Shown: piece after piece, positions 1 through 6,989 of the stretch | How positions within the stretch are numbered: the stretch's first letter is position 1 | Layout: the number at the start of each line of letters is the position of its first letter | Source: Pseudomonas fluorescens | GTDB taxonomy: Bacteria; Pseudomonadota; Gammaproteobacteria; Pseudomonadales; Pseudomonadaceae | Assembly (NCBI RefSeq): GCF_902497625.1 | Contig: NZ_CABVGX010000050.1 | Coordinates: 1 to 42,196 of the forward strand | Length of the DNA stretch: 42,196 bases | Reading direction: 5' to 3' | Made by a program: the position numbers and the translations under genes | The notes under the pieces: generated by a model | The model's database searches: none | The model's input: only the letters and a program-made list of their open reading frames with translations | Told to the model about the DNA's origin: nothing

Positions 1-1338
1 GTCCCACACCACGTCGCCGCGGGACAGGGTCATGGCCGGCCACGCGGTCAACTGCATGCCCGCGTAGGGCGTGTAGTCAACGTTGTGATGCAACATCGCG
101 TTATTCAGGTAAACAGTCTGACCTTCATCCCAAATCACCAGGTCGGCATCGGTGCCAATGGCAATGCTGCCTTTGCGCGGGTACAAACCGTACAGTTTGG
201 CGGCGTTGGTGGAGGTCAACGCCACGAAGCTTTGCGGCGTGATACGCCCGGTGCGTACGCCTTCGGACCAGAGCAGGGCCATGCGCGTTTCCACCCCCGG
301 AATACCGTTGGCGATTTTGTCGAAGAAGGCCTGTTCGCCGTGGGCTTTCTTGCCGTCCGGGCCGTCGAAACGGAACGGTGCATGATCGGAGGAAAATATT
401 TCGAACGAGCCGTTTTCCAGTCCATCCCAGATGATTTGCTGGTTGGCCGCATCTCTTGGCGGCGGGCTGCAAATACATTTGGCGCCGTCGAAGCCGTCGC
501 CACAGCCAAGGGAATCGGCGGTCAGGAACAGGTACTGCGGACAGGTTTCGGCATACACCTTCAACCCCAGACTTTGCGCCCAGCGGATCTGTTCGATGGC
601 TTCGCGGCCCGACACGTGCACGATCAGGATCGGCACATCCACCAGCTCGGCCAGGGCAATGGCGCGATGGGTGGCCTCGCGCTCCACCAGCATCGGCCGC
701 GATGTGGCGTGATAGCGCGGGGCATCCAGTCCAGCGGCCAGCAGGCGCTCAGTCAGCCAGGCGATGCAGTCGCTGTTTTCGGCGTGCAGCATGACCATCG
801 CCCCTTCGCGGCGGGCGACAGACAGGGTTTCCAGAATCTCCCGGTCGTTGAGCTTGAGGGCATCGTAAGTCATGTAGATCTTGAACGAGGTATAGCCCTG
901 GGCAATCAGCGCGGGCAGTTCTTCGCGCAGGACCTCGGGGGTCGGATCGGTGACGATCAGGTGAAAGGCGTAGTCGATGACCGGCTTATTGCCCGCCCGA
1001 CGATGATAATCATCGACGGCGGTGCGCAGGGTTTCGCCCTTCTGCTGGCAGGCAAACGGAATGACCGTCGTCGTGCCGCCGCAAGCCGCCGAGCGCGTGC
1101 CGCTGTAGAAATCATCGGCCATCACCGAACCGTCGCCGGTCGGTTGATCGAGGTGCACATGGCTATCGATGCCACCGGGGGTGACGTGCCGGCCGGCGGC
1201 GTCGATTTCCCGCAGCCCTTCGGCCAGATGCAGGCCGAGGGCGGCGATGCGCCCGTCGCGAATGCCGATGTCACTGGTGAAAATATCGGCGGCCGTCACC
1301 ACACGCGCGTTGCGAATGACCGTATCGAAAGGTTGCAT
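1..1338 (-). CDS. D-hydantoinase / dihydropyrimidinase, 3' end cut by window edge
   Basis: Zinc amidohydrolase that opens cyclic ureides (hydantoins, dihydropyrimidines) to N-carbamoyl amino acids in the cytoplasm. The frame is open from an ATG at 1338 to base 1, giving 446 codons; family members are about 480 residues, so only a short C-terminus is missing. The metal site is complete: HVH at residues 60-62 (context GIDSHVHLDQP), the lysine that becomes carboxylated at K152 (SFKIYMTY), H185 (MLHAENSDC), H241 (IVHVSGRE) and D317 (SSDHAPF). The segment GAKCICSPPPRD is typical of the D-hydantoinase/dihydropyrimidinase branch rather than allantoinase. It is the most distal visible gene of the operon, 45 bases after the deacetylase-like gene. 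Substrate (hydantoin, dihydrouracil or another ureide) cannot be told from sequence. An N-carbamoylase may lie beyond the left edge; this is inference. Confidence 0.93.
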   Translation of the reverse strand, partial: MQPFDTVIRNARVVTAADIFTSDIGIRDGRIAALGLHLAEGLREIDAAGRHVTPGGIDSHVHLDQPTGDGSVMADDFYSGTRSAACGGTTTVIPFACQQKGETLRTAVDDYHRRAGNKPVIDYAFHLIVTDPTPEVLREELPALIAQGYTSFKIYMTYDALKLNDREILETLSVARREGAMVMLHAENSDCIAWLTERLLAAGLDAPRYHATSRPMLVEREATHRAIALAELVDVPILIVHVSGREAIEQIRWAQSLGLKVYAETCPQYLFLTADSLGCGDGFDGAKCICSPPPRDAANQQIIWDGLENGSFEIFSSDHAPFRFDGPDGKKAHGEQAFFDKIANGIPGVETRMALLWSEGVRTGRITPQSFVALTSTNAAKLYGLYPRKGSIAIGTDADLVIWDEGQTVYLNNAMLHHNVDYTPYAGMQLTAWPAMTLSRGDVVWD

Positions 1339-1383
1339 AGAAGCTTCTCCAAACAGTCACGGCCGGGATCAGCCAAAGGTGCT

Positions 1384-2280
1384 TCAGGTCCGAGTCATCC
1401 AGGCCCTGGCAATTTCTTCGCGGGTGGCGAACCACACACCTTCATGGCCTTGGGCGTATTCAATAAAGCGCTTGAGCGCCCGGACACGCCCCGGGCGCCC
1501 GACCATGCGTGGGTGCAAGCCCACCGACATCATTCGCAAGCCGTCGGCGGACTCGTCATAGAGCACTTCGAAACTTTCTTTCATGTACTCAAAGAAGTCC
1601 GAGGCCTGGGAAAGGCCCGGCGAATTCCAGTAGCGGAAGTCGTTGACGTCGCTGGTGTAAGGCACGACCAAATGCTGTTTGCCCTGGACATCGACGTAAT
1701 ACGGCACGTCGTCGTTGTAGGCATCAGAGTCATAGAGAAAACCACCCTCCTCGGCCACCAGACGCCGGGTCCGCACGCTCGCGCCGTAGCGGCAGTACCA
1801 GCCGATCGGGCGCTTGCCGCAGGTACGTTCGAACGATTCCACAGCGAGGCGGATGTGCTCGCGTTCCTCTTCTTCGGTCAGGCGGAACACTTCTTCCCAG
1901 CGATAACCATGGCTGCAGATTTCATGACCCAGGGCGACCGCGGCCTTAGCCACATCGGGGTTTTGCTCGAACGCCACGGCACAGGCGTGGAACGTGGAAG
2001 GCACGCCGGCCTGCTGAAGAATTTCGAGAATCCGCCAGATGCCGACGCGGGAACCGTATTCGTACATCGATTCCATGGCCAGGTTGCGCACACCGTCTGG
2101 GAATTGATAGCTGCCCCACTCCGTCATGCTTTCCTGATCGGGATCGCCCATCGCCAACGAGCGCTCGGAGCCCTCTTCGTAGTTGATGACCAGGCTGATT
2201 GCCAGCCTGGCACCATTGGGCCAAGCGCCCTGAGGGCGGTTTTGGCCGTAGCCGACCAGATCGCGTAGGGGTAAAGCCAT
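1384..2280 (-). CDS. PuuE-like polysaccharide-deacetylase-fold amidohydrolase
   Basis: A 298-residue protein of the NodB/polysaccharide deacetylase superfamily. It resembles the allantoinase PuuE and related enzymes that act on small cyclic amides rather than sugars. Features seen: an N-terminal LVINYEEGSERS segment and GDPDQESMTEWGSY, both like PuuE; a helix with FHACAVAFEQNP; and the EICSHGYRWEE motif, which carries a putative metal/active-site histidine. I chose the ATG at 2280 because GCAGGAGAT lies just upstream. An earlier in-frame ATG at 2382 would overlap the preceding regulator gene and add 34 unrelated residues. It sits between the RpiR gene and the hydantoinase gene, so two ring-opening hydrolase types stand side by side. 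That suggests a cyclic ureide substrate, but this is inferred from context. A true PuuE role in purine breakdown is the alternative. Confidence 0.85.
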   Translation of the reverse strand: MALPLRDLVGYGQNRPQGAWPNGARLAISLVINYEEGSERSLAMGDPDQESMTEWGSYQFPDGVRNLAMESMYEYGSRVGIWRILEILQQAGVPSTFHACAVAFEQNPDVAKAAVALGHEICSHGYRWEEVFRLTEEEEREHIRLAVESFERTCGKRPIGWYCRYGASVRTRRLVAEEGGFLYDSDAYNDDVPYYVDVQGKQHLVVPYTSDVNDFRYWNSPGLSQASDFFEYMKESFEVLYDESADGLRMMSVGLHPRMVGRPGRVRALKRFIEYAQGHEGVWFATREEIARAWMTRT

Positions 2281-2341
2281 GTTGAGCAATCTCCTGCACA
2301 GGCGCAGATGGTTGAATGGAGCGCGACCGACTGGCCGTCGC

Positions 2342-3214
2342 TTAGCAATCGATATGTGTAAGAGCGTCGTGATCCGGCCCACTCACCGACTGACCGTCGC
2401 GGAACGCCAGGCCCATGGCCAGCGTCTGGGCCACGCAGAACGCCGCCGTCAGTGAACGAAACCCCAGCAGCTCAGCGTCATTGACTTCAATCATGGTGGC
2501 CGCGCACTGGCCAATCGGGCTGATGATGCTATCCGTCAGGGCCACGATCGGCGTGCCGGCCGCGACTGCCTGCTGACAGGCATCGATGGTTTCCTGGGCA
2601 TAGGGCGGAAAGCTGACCGCCACCAGCACGTCATCGCTGTGCAACGCGCTCATCTGCTCATGCAGGGAACCGCCCAGGCCGGTGACCTGAACGGCGCGCC
2701 GTCCGACGCGGCTCAGGGCGTAGCTTAAATAAGCCGCCATGGGAAACGAGCGACGCATGCCGATGACGAAGATGGTGCGCGCCCGCTGCAGCTGGGTAAT
2801 GGCACTCTCCAGCGCCTCGACCTGCTGGCCTTCGGCCAAATGTTCCAGCGAGACAATATTGGCCCGGCTGAACGCCTGCAGGATCGCCCCAACATCCGTG
2901 GGGTCTTCGAGCAATTCTTCGCCGTTGAAGTGGCGGATGCGCTCGCTGTAGCTGGTGGTCGCCGCCTGTTGCAGCGGCGCCTTGAACAAACGCTGCAGAT
3001 CACTGAACCCGTTGAAGCCCAAGGCCTTGGCCAGGCGAATGAAGGCCGACGAGGCGATCCCCGACTGCGTTGCCAGGGCGGCGACGGTATTCAGCGCAAC
3101 ATTGTGGGGATGGTCGTTGAGGTACCGCGCCGCGTCTCGGGTGCGCGCGGTCAGGCGCTCCTGGTGCTCGACGATGGCCGCACGCAGTTCAGCAAGGTTT
3201 TGAGGTACAGGCAT
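2342..3214 (-). CDS. RpiR/MurR-family transcriptional regulator (HTH plus SIS domain)
   Basis: A 290-residue DNA-binding protein. Residues about 1-80 form the RpiR helix-turn-helix (LNTVAALATQSGIASSAFIR, then LAKALGFNGFSDLQRLF). Residues about 125-260 form a SIS sugar-isomerase-like ligand domain (TIFVIGMRRSFPMAAYLSY, and SDDVLVAVSFPPYAQET). RpiR regulators usually sense a phosphosugar, but many in proteobacteria sit in amino acid or hydantoin catabolic operons. It lies inside the operon, 17 bases after the class V enzyme gene and 61 bases before the deacetylase-like gene, so it probably controls this operon. Candidate operators lie ahead of the first gene (6817-6862). The upstream ribosome site is weak, which fits coupling to the preceding gene. 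Confidence 0.9.
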   Translation of the reverse strand: MPVPQNLAELRAAIVEHQERLTARTRDAARYLNDHPHNVALNTVAALATQSGIASSAFIRLAKALGFNGFSDLQRLFKAPLQQAATTSYSERIRHFNGEELLEDPTDVGAILQAFSRANIVSLEHLAEGQQVEALESAITQLQRARTIFVIGMRRSFPMAAYLSYALSRVGRRAVQVTGLGGSLHEQMSALHSDDVLVAVSFPPYAQETIDACQQAVAAGTPIVALTDSIISPIGQCAATMIEVNDAELLGFRSLTAAFCVAQTLAMGLAFRDGQSVSGPDHDALTHIDC

Positions 3215-3231
3215 AAGGGTGCTCGCAAAAA

Positions 3232-4479
3232 TCAGGATTGACGCAGATCGGTGATCGCCTGAGCCAGGTGCTCGACCAGTCGGTGCATCTCGTCGACGGT
3301 ATTGTAATGAGCAATCGAGACGCGAATGACACCACCGTGGGCGCCCAGTCCCAGTGCCTCGATCAGGTGCCGGGCGTAGAAGTCGCCGAAACGGATGCCG
3401 ATCCCGTGCTCATCGATCCGCCGCACCACGGCTTCGGATTGCAGGCCTTCGACCACGAAACTGATGGTCGGCACCCGATCACTCGCGGTGACCCGCGGCT
3501 TGCCGATGATGCGAACGCCGGGGGTTTCCCGCAAAAACGTCAACAGGATTTCAGCGAGCAGGTCTTCCTGCACTTCGAACGCATCGAACGCCGCCTGCAT
3601 GATCTGCCGCGGGCTGCCGCTGGCCCCCAGGCGCTGGCCAATGTCCAGCAAATAATCGGCAATGCCCATGCAGCCGTAGGACAACTCGTAGTTGAGGTTG
3701 CCCGGTTGCAGCTTGTAGGGGATGACGTCCTGGCCGATGAAGAAATGGTTGAGGCTCGGCAATTCCAGCAATGCCTCGCGATGGCCCCACAACACGGCGA
3801 AGTGTGGGCCGAACACCTTGTAGAAGCTGAAGACGTAATAGTCGGCTCCGCTGGCCTGCACATCGACCAGCCGATGCGGCGCGTAGGCCACGGCATCGAC
3901 ACAGAGTTTGCCACCCACTGCGTGTACGCGACGGGCAACTTCAACCACGGGGTTGACGCTGCCCAGGATGTTCGAGGCATGGGTCATGGCCACATAGCGG
4001 GTACGCGGACTCAGCAAGGCGTCGAGATCCTTGAGTTCCAGTTCCAGGGTCTGCAGGTCCACCGACCAGATGCGCAAGGTCGCGCCGCGCTCTTCGCACA
4101 GCCGCTGCCAGGGACCGATGTTGGCTTCGTGGTCGCTGTGGCTGACGATGATTTCGTCGCCACGGCTGATCGACGGCGCGATCGCTCGACAGAGAATCTG
4201 CAGCAGGTGCGTAGTCGAGCCGCCCATCACGCATTCTTCAGGATGGTAGGCATTGATCAATTGCGCCACGGATTCCCGAGCCTCAAGCACCCGTTGCCCG
4301 GCCGAGACCGAGCCACCGTAAGACGCGCCCAGCTGCACGCTGCTGTTGAGCAAGTAATCACGCACCCGGTCGGCCACCCGCCCCAGCACCGCCGAACCGC
4401 CGGCATTGTCCAGGTAGGCATAGCCGTCGGCGAGCATCGGAAATTGGCTGCGGACGTAATCCATATCGAGCGTATTCAA
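3232..4479 (-). CDS. Class V PLP-dependent enzyme, cysteine-desulfurase-like (VC1184 subfamily), lacks desulfurase cysteine
   Basis: About 415 residues of the fold-type I aminotransferase class V family, closest to the VC1184-type 'cysteine desulfurase-like' subfamily (TIGR01976). Features seen: YLDNAGGSAVL near the start, GGSTTHLLQILCRA (phosphate binding), SHSDHEANIGPW, the aspartate in LCVDAVAYAPH, and the Schiff-base lysine in FSFYKVFGPH near residue 220. At the place where SufS/NifS enzymes carry their persulfide cysteine the sequence reads IRFGDFYARHL, with no cysteine. True desulfurase activity is therefore unlikely, and a lyase, epimerase or racemase role is as likely. Start choice: the TTG at 4479 has GGAG nine bases upstream. 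The first ATG (4464) has no ribosome site and would drop five residues. Its operon position after the ABC transporter suggests it acts on the imported compound. Confidence 0.85.
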   Translation of the reverse strand: MNTLDMDYVRSQFPMLADGYAYLDNAGGSAVLGRVADRVRDYLLNSSVQLGASYGGSVSAGQRVLEARESVAQLINAYHPEECVMGGSTTHLLQILCRAIAPSISRGDEIIVSHSDHEANIGPWQRLCEERGATLRIWSVDLQTLELELKDLDALLSPRTRYVAMTHASNILGSVNPVVEVARRVHAVGGKLCVDAVAYAPHRLVDVQASGADYYVFSFYKVFGPHFAVLWGHREALLELPSLNHFFIGQDVIPYKLQPGNLNYELSYGCMGIADYLLDIGQRLGASGSPRQIMQAAFDAFEVQEDLLAEILLTFLRETPGVRIIGKPRVTASDRVPTISFVVEGLQSEAVVRRIDEHGIGIRFGDFYARHLIEALGLGAHGGVIRVSIAHYNTVDEMHRLVEHLAQAITDLRQS

Positions 4480-4500
4480 GCGGGCAGTCTCCAAAAGAAA

Positions 4501-5235
4501 TCAGTGGTGCAGGATGGCCTGGAGGAAGGCTTGGGTTCGAGCCTCCTGCGGCTGGGTGAAAAAGGCTTCGGGTTCGTTCTGCTCGATAATCCGGCCGTTC
4601 TCCATGAAAATCACCCGGTCGGCGACCTTACGGGCGAAACCCATTTCGTGGGTGACCACGACCATGGTCACGCCGGAGCGCGCCAGGTTCTGCATCACGT
4701 CCAGCACTTCGCCGACCATTTCCGGGTCCAGCGCCGAGGTCGGTTCGTCGAACAAAATCACCCGTGGCTCCATGGCCATGGTCCGGGCAATGGCGACACG
4801 TTGCTGCTGCCCGCCGGAAAGCTGCGCGGGGTATTTCTCGGCGTGGGCGCTCATGCCGACTTTTTCCAGCAAGACCCGCGCTCGCGCCTGGGCATCGCGC
4901 CGATTCATGCCACGCACACGGACCGGCGCCAGAGCGACATTGGCCAGCACCGTCATGTGCGGATAGAGGTTGAAGTTCTGAAACACCATGCCGACTTCAC
5001 AGCGAATTCCGGCCAATTTCGACCCGTGTTCGACTCGCTGATCGGCGACGCGAATGTCGCCCTCCTGGTATTCCTCCAACAGGTTGATGCAGCGGATCAA
5101 GGTCGACTTGCCCGAACCCGAGGGCCCGAGGATGACCACGACTTCGCCCTGTTCGACCGACAGATTGATATCCGCCAACGCCTGGAACTTGCCATAGAAC
5201 TTGGCAACGCCTTCGATTTCGATGACTGCACTCAT
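4501..5235 (-). CDS. Polar amino acid ABC transporter, ATP-binding protein (GlnQ/HisP type)
   Basis: A 244-residue ATPase of the polar amino acid uptake family, cytoplasmic partner of the permease encoded next to it. Walker A GPSGSGKST lies at residues 37-45, the Q-loop at VFQNFNLYPHMT, the ABC signature LSGGQQQRVAIARTMAM at about 138-154, Walker B plus D-loop in VILFDEPTSALDPE, and the H-loop histidine in VVTHEMGFARKVADR. The length is normal for the family. The start ATG at 5235 overlaps the permease stop by one base (ATGA), with GGAGG eight bases upstream, so translation is coupled. The transporter family handles polar amino acids and opines. The downstream hydantoinase suggests a carbamoyl- or hydantoin-type amino acid derivative, but the substrate is not shown by sequence. 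Confidence 0.95.
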   Translation of the reverse strand: MSAVIEIEGVAKFYGKFQALADINLSVEQGEVVVILGPSGSGKSTLIRCINLLEEYQEGDIRVADQRVEHGSKLAGIRCEVGMVFQNFNLYPHMTVLANVALAPVRVRGMNRRDAQARARVLLEKVGMSAHAEKYPAQLSGGQQQRVAIARTMAMEPRVILFDEPTSALDPEMVGEVLDVMQNLARSGVTMVVVTHEMGFARKVADRVIFMENGRIIEQNEPEAFFTQPQEARTQAFLQAILHH

Positions 5236-5909
5236 CAGTGCTTCCTCCCGGCGCTATTACGTCGTTCAACCCAGCTCACCAGTTGCACCAAGGGCAGCAG
5301 CAATAGCAGGTACATGATCGCGGCCCCCACCAATGGCGTCGGATTGGCCGACAGGGCCTGCGCCTGCGTGGCCTGCTTGAGCAGGTCCGGCATCGCCACC
5401 ACCGAGGCCAAAGCGGTATCTTTCATCACGTTGATGCAGTTGCTGGTCATGGGCGGCAGCACGATGCGCATGGCCTGAGGCAGAATCACGTCGCGCATGG
5501 TGTTGAAAAAACTCATACCTTGGGACGCGGCGGCCTCGAACTGGCCACGGGGAATCGCTTCAATTCCGGAGCGGAATATTTCTGCCGAATAAGCGCAGGA
5601 CACCAGCGAAAGCGCCGCTGTTGCCGCGGCGAAAGACGACAGGCGAATCCCCACGAACGGCAGTGCGTAGTAGATCAGGACCAGCAGCACCAACAGTGGA
5701 ATCGAGCGCATCACGTCGATATAAATCCGCGCCAGCAAGCGCACTGGCGCATAGCCGTAGAGGCGCAGCATGGCCAGCAGCAACCCGCCGACCAGGCCGA
5801 GAATGATGCTGACCACGCCGAGCAGCACCGTCACCCCGAGGCCGCGCAGCATCTGCGGCAGCGCGTCGACAAACACGCCCCAGTTGAAGAAAGTCTGCAA
5901 CAACTCCAT
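5235..5909 (-). CDS. Polar amino acid ABC transporter, permease (HisM/GlnP type)
   Basis: A 224-residue inner-membrane permease with about five hydrophobic helices (LGVTVLLGVVSIILGLVGGL near residues 24-43, LLVLLVLIYYAL near 71-82, and others). The family EAA loop that docks onto the ATPase is seen in SGIEAIPRGQFEAAASQGMS. AGGAATCGC precedes the ATG at 5909. Only one permease gene is present, so the channel is presumably a homodimer, whereas many relatives use two permeases. It lies 50 bases after the binding-protein gene and overlaps the ATPase gene by one base. Confidence 0.94.
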   Translation of the reverse strand: MELLQTFFNWGVFVDALPQMLRGLGVTVLLGVVSIILGLVGGLLLAMLRLYGYAPVRLLARIYIDVMRSIPLLVLLVLIYYALPFVGIRLSSFAAATAALSLVSCAYSAEIFRSGIEAIPRGQFEAAASQGMSFFNTMRDVILPQAMRIVLPPMTSNCINVMKDTALASVVAMPDLLKQATQAQALSANPTPLVGAAIMYLLLLLPLVQLVSWVERRNSAGRKH

Positions 5910-5959
5910 TGCGATTCCTTAGGTATGACGGCGCCCGGCGCCGGAGGTGAAGCCGAGGC

Positions 5960-6736
5960 TTACTTGAGGACATCAACCACTTTGACAGTGCTCGAATCGG
6001 CCAGCGCATCAGCGCCGAACCACTTTTTGTGCAAATCGGCGATCACTCCGTCCTTTTTCATGCTGCTGATGATGTCGTTGACCTGAGGGGCCGACGCCCA
6101 GCCCTTGGCGTGCATCAGCGAGTATTTCTCGCCGGTTGGAATGCGCGCCACCACGCGGTATTGCGGTTTGTCCTTGATGTAATACAGGACGGCCGGGATA
6201 TCGCTGATATAGCCGTCCATGCGGCCGGAGGCCAGATCGAGCATCGCTGGCGACAGGCCTTCGTAACGCGAGACATCACCGAACTTGTACTCGGCCTGGT
6301 GCGCGCTGACCCACATGTCGCCTGTCGAGCCGGTATCGACCCCGACGACTTTGCCTTGCATGCCTTTCAGGCCGTCGATGCCGGATTTGGTCAATACCGA
6401 CAGCGATTGGTCGCTGTCGTAGTAAGGCTGCGCAAAGCCTACCGATTCCAGACGTTTCGGGGTGATAGTGATCGAAGAAATGGCAATGTCGACGCGCTTG
6501 GACTGCACGGCGCTGAACAAGCCATTAAAAGGGATATTCACAAACTCGACGGTCTTGCCGGCGCGCTTGGCGACTTCTTTGACCACATCCACTTCAAAGC
6601 CGACGATCTCGCCCTTGGCGTCCTGGAACTCCCACGGCACGTTGCCGACGTTGGCGCCGACGTTCCAGTCCGCCGCCCAGACAGGGGCCGAAAATGCAGT
6701 TGCCACCGCCATGCTCAAGAGTATTTTCACGTTCAC
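5960..6736 (-). CDS. Periplasmic amino-acid-type substrate-binding protein (SBP_bac_3)
   Basis: A 258-residue secreted solute receptor, first gene of the minus-strand operon. The GTG at 6736 is preferred as start because GGGGAG lies six bases before it and it gives a clean signal peptide (MNVKILLSMAVATAFSAPVWA, cleavage after VWA). A longer frame to 6835 runs through the promoter region. Mature motifs are typical of family 3: VGFEVDVVKEVAKRAG, FVNIPFNGLFSAVQSKRVD, ISSITITPKRLESVGFAQPYY and VGVDTGSTGD. It delivers its ligand to the permease/ATPase pair. Ligand is unknown; a polar amino acid or ureide is likely from the family and the neighbours. Confidence 0.93.
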   Translation of the reverse strand: MNVKILLSMAVATAFSAPVWAADWNVGANVGNVPWEFQDAKGEIVGFEVDVVKEVAKRAGKTVEFVNIPFNGLFSAVQSKRVDIAISSITITPKRLESVGFAQPYYDSDQSLSVLTKSGIDGLKGMQGKVVGVDTGSTGDMWVSAHQAEYKFGDVSRYEGLSPAMLDLASGRMDGYISDIPAVLYYIKDKPQYRVVARIPTGEKYSLMHAKGWASAPQVNDIISSMKKDGVIADLHKKWFGADALADSSTVKVVDVLK

Positions 6737-6816
6737 GTGTTGCTCCCCGATCTCACTGGTTGCACGAAGTCGCCTGGCAACGTCAACAGGCGTGTTGCAG
6801 TTGAGATTAGGCGAAC

Positions 6817-6862
6817 GAATCAAAAGATTCAACAATTAAAAACATTGAATTAAACGGTTCAA
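6817..6862. promoter_or_regulatory. Two AT-rich inverted repeats ahead of the hydantoin-type operon (candidate RpiR operators)
   Basis: Two short inverted repeats sit 80-125 bases upstream of the binding-protein start in an otherwise GC-rich region. One is GAATC-N4-GATTC (6817-6830). The other is TTGAA-N8-TTCAA (6845-6862). RpiR-type regulators often bind AT-rich inverted repeats of this kind, and an RpiR gene is in the operon. Assignment is inference. I did not find a convincing -35/-10 pair. Confidence 0.4.
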
Positions 6863-6989
6863 AGCAGTGCGCCCGCAGGCTGATTTGGTGCACGGCGCTC
6901 GGCCACGCGCACGGGCAAGCCGGGCTGAACACTGGCAGCAGTTCGATAGAGGTCGCACTAATGCAGGGCGTTAAAACGAGGACTTGGCG

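Noticed and set aside
85..2268. A 727-codon open frame on the plus strand
   Set aside because: It is the mirror of the hydantoinase and deacetylase-like genes on the minus strand, which have complete catalytic motifs. GC-rich codon bias leaves the opposite strand open.
4464..4494. Alternative starts for the class V enzyme (TTG at 4494, ATG at 4464)
   Set aside because: The TTG at 4494 is too close to the ribosome site and the ATG at 4464 has none; the TTG at 4479 has GGAG at a good distance.
3238..5478. A 746-codon open frame on the plus strand
   Set aside because: It lies antisense to the class V enzyme and the ABC ATPase/permease and shows no domain.
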